A DNA stretch of 64,000 nt from Syntrophaceae bacterium (lineage in GTDB: Bacteria; Desulfobacterota; Syntrophia; Syntrophales; Smithellaceae): contig JAHDKI010000020.1 of assembly GCA_018436925.1 (NCBI GenBank), positions 151,501 through 215,500 of the forward strand. The letters are read 5' to 3'. The position numbers and the translations under genes were made by a program. The notes beneath the pieces were generated by a model. It did no database searches and was not told the origin of the DNA. It saw nothing but the letters and a program-made list of their open reading frames with translations. Every line of letters starts with the position of its first letter. Position 1 is the stretch's first letter. Below are positions 61,526-64,000 of this stretch, piece by piece.

Positions 61526-62380
61526 ATGCATAAAGGCATCGTTTTCCTATTGCTGGCGGAGCTTTTCTTTACGCTCTCCACGGTTTTTTCCAAGCACCTG
61601 ACGAACACGACTTCGATTTCCGCCGTTGAAGTGACGTTTTTCCGTTTCTTTCTCGGCATCTTTGTCGCGGCGGCCATTGTCCGCTCCAACCGGATTTCCC
61701 TGATTCCGAAAAGACTGCCTCTGCTGATCTGGCGGGGCGTGCTCAACACGGTCGCGGTGATGCTTTTCTTTTTGGCTTCGCAGTTTACGACCATCACCAA
61801 TACGCATATGTTGAATATGACCTACCCATTTTTTATTTTTCTTTTTTCGCCGTTGTTTTTTAAAAAAGAAAAAATCCCGCCCCTTCTGTATCCGGTTTTG
61901 CTGGCCGCCCTCGGGGGGATCTGGCTGGTCATCCAGCCCGATTTTGAGCGAGTCCGGCCGGGAGATCTTCTGGCGCTCGCATCGGCGGTTGTGGCCGCTT
62001 TCAGCATCATTACGCTCAATCTGGCCAGACAAAAGGATTCGACGCCGGTCATTCTATTTTATCTGATGGCCATTGGAACGCTCGTTAACGGTTCGGTGAT
62101 GGCTCCGGTTTTTTTGATGCCGGAAGGAACGCAATGGCTATGGCTTACGGCATCCGGAGCGCTGGGGGTGGTCGGACAGGTCTGCATTACTTACGGATAC
62201 AAGTACATCACCGCGAGAGCCGGGTCTCTGGTTTCGACATCCCGCATTTTGTATGCCGTTTTGCTGGGCATGATGATTTTCGGTGAAATGCCGACCTGGC
62301 GGATTGCCGCAGGCGGACTGCTGATCACACTGTCGATTGTAGCCGTCGCGTTCGCGCGGAAACCGGCCGCAAATTCCTGA
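61526..62380 (+). CDS. EamA/DMT-family transporter
   Basis: 284 aa with ten membrane helices in two EamA repeats (residues ~5-135 and ~145-280). FFRFFLGIFVAAAIVRSNR and TNTHMLNMTYPFFIFLFSPLFFKKE mark the first repeat; VVGQVCITYGYKYITARAGSLVSTS and IFGEMPTWRIAAGGLLI the second. Such proteins export metabolites or amino acids; the substrate is unknown. It has its own promoter and is transcribed toward the deacetylase-family gene, so it is probably a single-gene unit. Confidence 0.9.
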   Translation: MHKGIVFLLLAELFFTLSTVFSKHLTNTTSISAVEVTFFRFFLGIFVAAAIVRSNRISLIPKRLPLLIWRGVLNTVAVMLFFLASQFTTITNTHMLNMTYPFFIFLFSPLFFKKEKIPPLLYPVLLAALGGIWLVIQPDFERVRPGDLLALASAVVAAFSIITLNLARQKDSTPVILFYLMAIGTLVNGSVMAPVFLMPEGTQWLWLTASGALGVVGQVCITYGYKYITARAGSLVSTSRILYAVLLGMMIFGEMPTWRIAAGGLLITLSIVAVAFARKPAANS

Positions 62381-62400
62381 AAGGGAAAAGCGTGCCGCTT

Positions 62401-63711
62401 CTATTTGACGATGAACACGTCCCGCTGCCGATCCTGGAAGTAGATGTGGTTGTATTGCGACGCGTTGACGCGGTCGAAAAACATTTCGCCGTTTTTGCGG
62501 CATTCCGGACAGCAGGCGTTAGGCAGGATGACGGCAAAAACTCTCTTGCCTGTGTCGGCGGCGGAATCGATCATCACCAGGCCTCCGCAGTCGTCGCAAA
62601 CCCGGACGGTTTCAGTCTGTTTTTCCATGATGCTGTCCGTGTCGTAATAAATGTTTTTCTCCCGTCGGATGTAAGAGGCGGAGCCGGTCACCTGTTTTTT
62701 GAGATTCTTTCTTTTTTTCCACAATAAGAGAATATTTTTCACTTCCTCTTCGATCAGGCGCGTGACTTCAGCCGACTGGCGGATCCGGTCGTAATTATAG
62801 TCCGGTTCGCGGATAAAGCTGTAATCGAGGCCCGCCATGGCCAAAATGATGCCGGCATTGATGTAAGGCAGGGCGCGCTCGATGGAGTAGCCGCCTTCCA
62901 GGACCGCGATGTCCGGCGCGAGCTTTTCGTTGAGCAGCGCGTAGCCGCGGGCGCTGAAATTCATATTCGTGATCGGATCGCTGTAGTGATTGTCCTGCCC
63001 GGCCGAGTTGATGATGATGTCGGGTTGGAATTCGTCGAGAATGGGCAAAATGGCCTGTTCCAGTGCGAACAGAAAACCCTCGTCGGAGGTTTTAGGCGGC
63101 AGCGGAATATTGATGGTTGCACCCAGAGCGTTGGGACCGCCGAAATCTTCGACAAAACCGGTTCCGGGATAAAGCGTGCGACCGTCTTGGTGCATGGAGA
63201 TGCACAGAACATCCGGATCATTCCAGTAGATATCTTGCGTTCCGTCTCCGTGGTGGCAGTCCGTGTCGACCACGGCGATTTTTTTAACGCCGAAGGTGTG
63301 ACGGATATACTCGATCATGACGGCTTCAATGTTGATGTTGCAGAAACCTCGCGCGCCGTGGGCGACGAGCATGGAGTGGTGACCGGGGGGGCGCACCAGC
63401 GCAAAGGCATTGTCCACTTCGCCCTGAAGAACTTTCCGGGCGGCGGTGATGGCGCCGCCGGCGGAGATGAGATGTGAATGGGTTGTCAGGTGCTGAGGAT
63501 TTGGAACGCAGATGTGCGCGCGATTGACATCCGCGTAAGTGGCGATGCCCGGTTTGTATTCGATGATATTGTCGAAATCCAGCAGGCCTTCCTCAAAGAC
63601 CTGATCCTGCGTGTAGAGAAGCCTTTCCTCGCGTTCCGGATGGTTGGGCGAGATGGCCCAGTCGAAGGCGGGGAAGAATATCAATCCTGTTTTTTTGGGG
63701 GATGCGGACAT
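62401..63711 (-). CDS. Histone-deacetylase-family amidohydrolase with C-terminal zinc ribbon
   Basis: 436 aa. The arginase/deacetylase core (about 10-310) has RPPGHHSM with the catalytic His pair, VDTDCHHGDGTQDIYW with metal ligands, and SAGQDNHYSDP near 240. This class includes acetylpolyamine hydrolases and AcuC-like protein deacetylases. A tail of ~90 residues is unusual: CDDCGGLV and CCPECRKNG form a likely zinc ribbon (residues ~370-410). The substrate could be acetylated protein or polyamine. The gene ends 20 bp from the convergent EamA gene. Confidence 0.88.
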   Translation of the reverse strand: MSASPKKTGLIFFPAFDWAISPNHPEREERLLYTQDQVFEEGLLDFDNIIEYKPGIATYADVNRAHICVPNPQHLTTHSHLISAGGAITAARKVLQGEVDNAFALVRPPGHHSMLVAHGARGFCNINIEAVMIEYIRHTFGVKKIAVVDTDCHHGDGTQDIYWNDPDVLCISMHQDGRTLYPGTGFVEDFGGPNALGATINIPLPPKTSDEGFLFALEQAILPILDEFQPDIIINSAGQDNHYSDPITNMNFSARGYALLNEKLAPDIAVLEGGYSIERALPYINAGIILAMAGLDYSFIREPDYNYDRIRQSAEVTRLIEEEVKNILLLWKKRKNLKKQVTGSASYIRREKNIYYDTDSIMEKQTETVRVCDDCGGLVMIDSAADTGKRVFAVILPNACCPECRKNGEMFFDRVNASQYNHIYFQDRQRDVFIVK

Positions 63712-63715
63712 CGGC

Positions 63716-64000
63716 TTACCTCATCTGGCCTGCGGAAATCAATCCGGGTTTGATCTGAACCTTGACGCGGATGTTTTTTCCGGTGGTGTAAAAATCTCGA
63801 ATCATGTTGAATTCCTGCGCTTCGGTGATTTCGATCATCATGTCAAGAGGATCTGCCCCCATCTGCGCCGCCTTATCCCGCAGGGTGGCCTTGCCGACTT
63901 CCACAACGTCATGCAGTGTGAAGTCGGATGGAATTTTTTTGACCTGACCCGCCTCGCTGACGATCAGTTCTCGTTTCTCGGTATCGGCCAGGATGGTCAT
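63716..64000 (-). CDS. Unrecognised protein reaching the window edge
   Basis: 94 codons from an ATG at the very last bases, so the true start may lie outside the window. I do not recognise a family. The visible part has a helical middle (DVVEVGKATLRDKAAQMGAD) and a C-terminal strand-like segment (GKNIRVKVQIKPG). It ends 4 bp before the deacetylase-family gene on the same strand, so the two are likely co-transcribed. Confidence 0.7.
   Translation of the reverse strand: MTILADTEKRELIVSEAGQVKKIPSDFTLHDVVEVGKATLRDKAAQMGADPLDMMIEITEAQEFNMIRDFYTTGKNIRVKVQIKPGLISAGQMR

Overview
The window looks like a chromosome segment of a Gram-negative anaerobe, most likely a deltaproteobacterium (Desulfobacterota, perhaps near Syntrophales). 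This is inferred from gene content and order: queA-tgt-yajC-secD-secF, anaerobic glpABC, a Wza/Wzz-type export system, and the pyrR-pyrB-pyrC-recO order. No rRNA, tRNA, CRISPR array or insertion sequence was recognised.

Bases 1-32022 (all minus strand) form one long surface-polysaccharide locus. It holds a Wzx flippase (partial), an O-antigen ligase/polymerase-like protein, glycosyltransferases, two polysaccharide deacetylases (one fused to a GT4 glycosyltransferase), a PaaK/CapK-like ligase, an AsnB-type amidotransferase, rfbC and rfbA, and a three-gene set (DegT aminotransferase, hexapeptide acyltransferase, Gfo/Idh dehydrogenase) of the kind that makes diacetamido-uronic acid nucleotides. 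An undecaprenyl-phosphate sugar transferase stands at the head of the locus. Inside it sits a compact polyketide/nonribosomal-like cluster (14264-26319): Sfp-type phosphopantetheinyl transferase, a second AsnB-like protein, a free ACP, a C-FkbH-ACP protein, a KS-AT-ACP-TE polyketide synthase, a YdcF-like membrane protein and an EFR1 ferrodoxin. This cluster is the most notable system here. A patch of toxin-antitoxin genes lies between rfbA and rfbC.

Bases 32846-40723 carry the chain-length, kinase and export module of the exosortase-associated (PEP-CTERM/XrtA) type: tyrosine autokinase, ExeA-like ATPase, Wzz/GumC protein, outer-membrane barrel and Wza-like export protein on the minus strand, and a PrsT-like TPR lipoprotein on the plus strand. 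No exosortase is present in the window. The 823 bp between the export module and the sugar transferase contain no confident gene but do contain a good sigma-54-type promoter.

Bases 40801-48138 (plus) hold glpABC, an aldo/keto reductase, an iron alcohol dehydrogenase and an OmpA-family protein with its own promoter and terminator. Bases 48279-53285 (minus) hold a pyrimidine operon (pyrR-pyrB-pyrC-recO-U32 peptidase) preceded by a readable PyrR attenuation leader. Bases 53315-61396 (minus) are housekeeping: two signal peptidases, DUF456, secF, secD, yajC, tgt, queA, DUF2065 and mazG. The window ends with an EamA transporter (plus), a histone-deacetylase-family protein and an unrecognised protein at the edge.

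A recurrent feature is arrays of degenerate 7-bp tandem repeats (AAGGTTC, CAGTTNN, CAGAGGT, GCGTAAG and CTATAGG types) in intergenic gaps. Several begin exactly at, or supply, the stop codon of the gene upstream.
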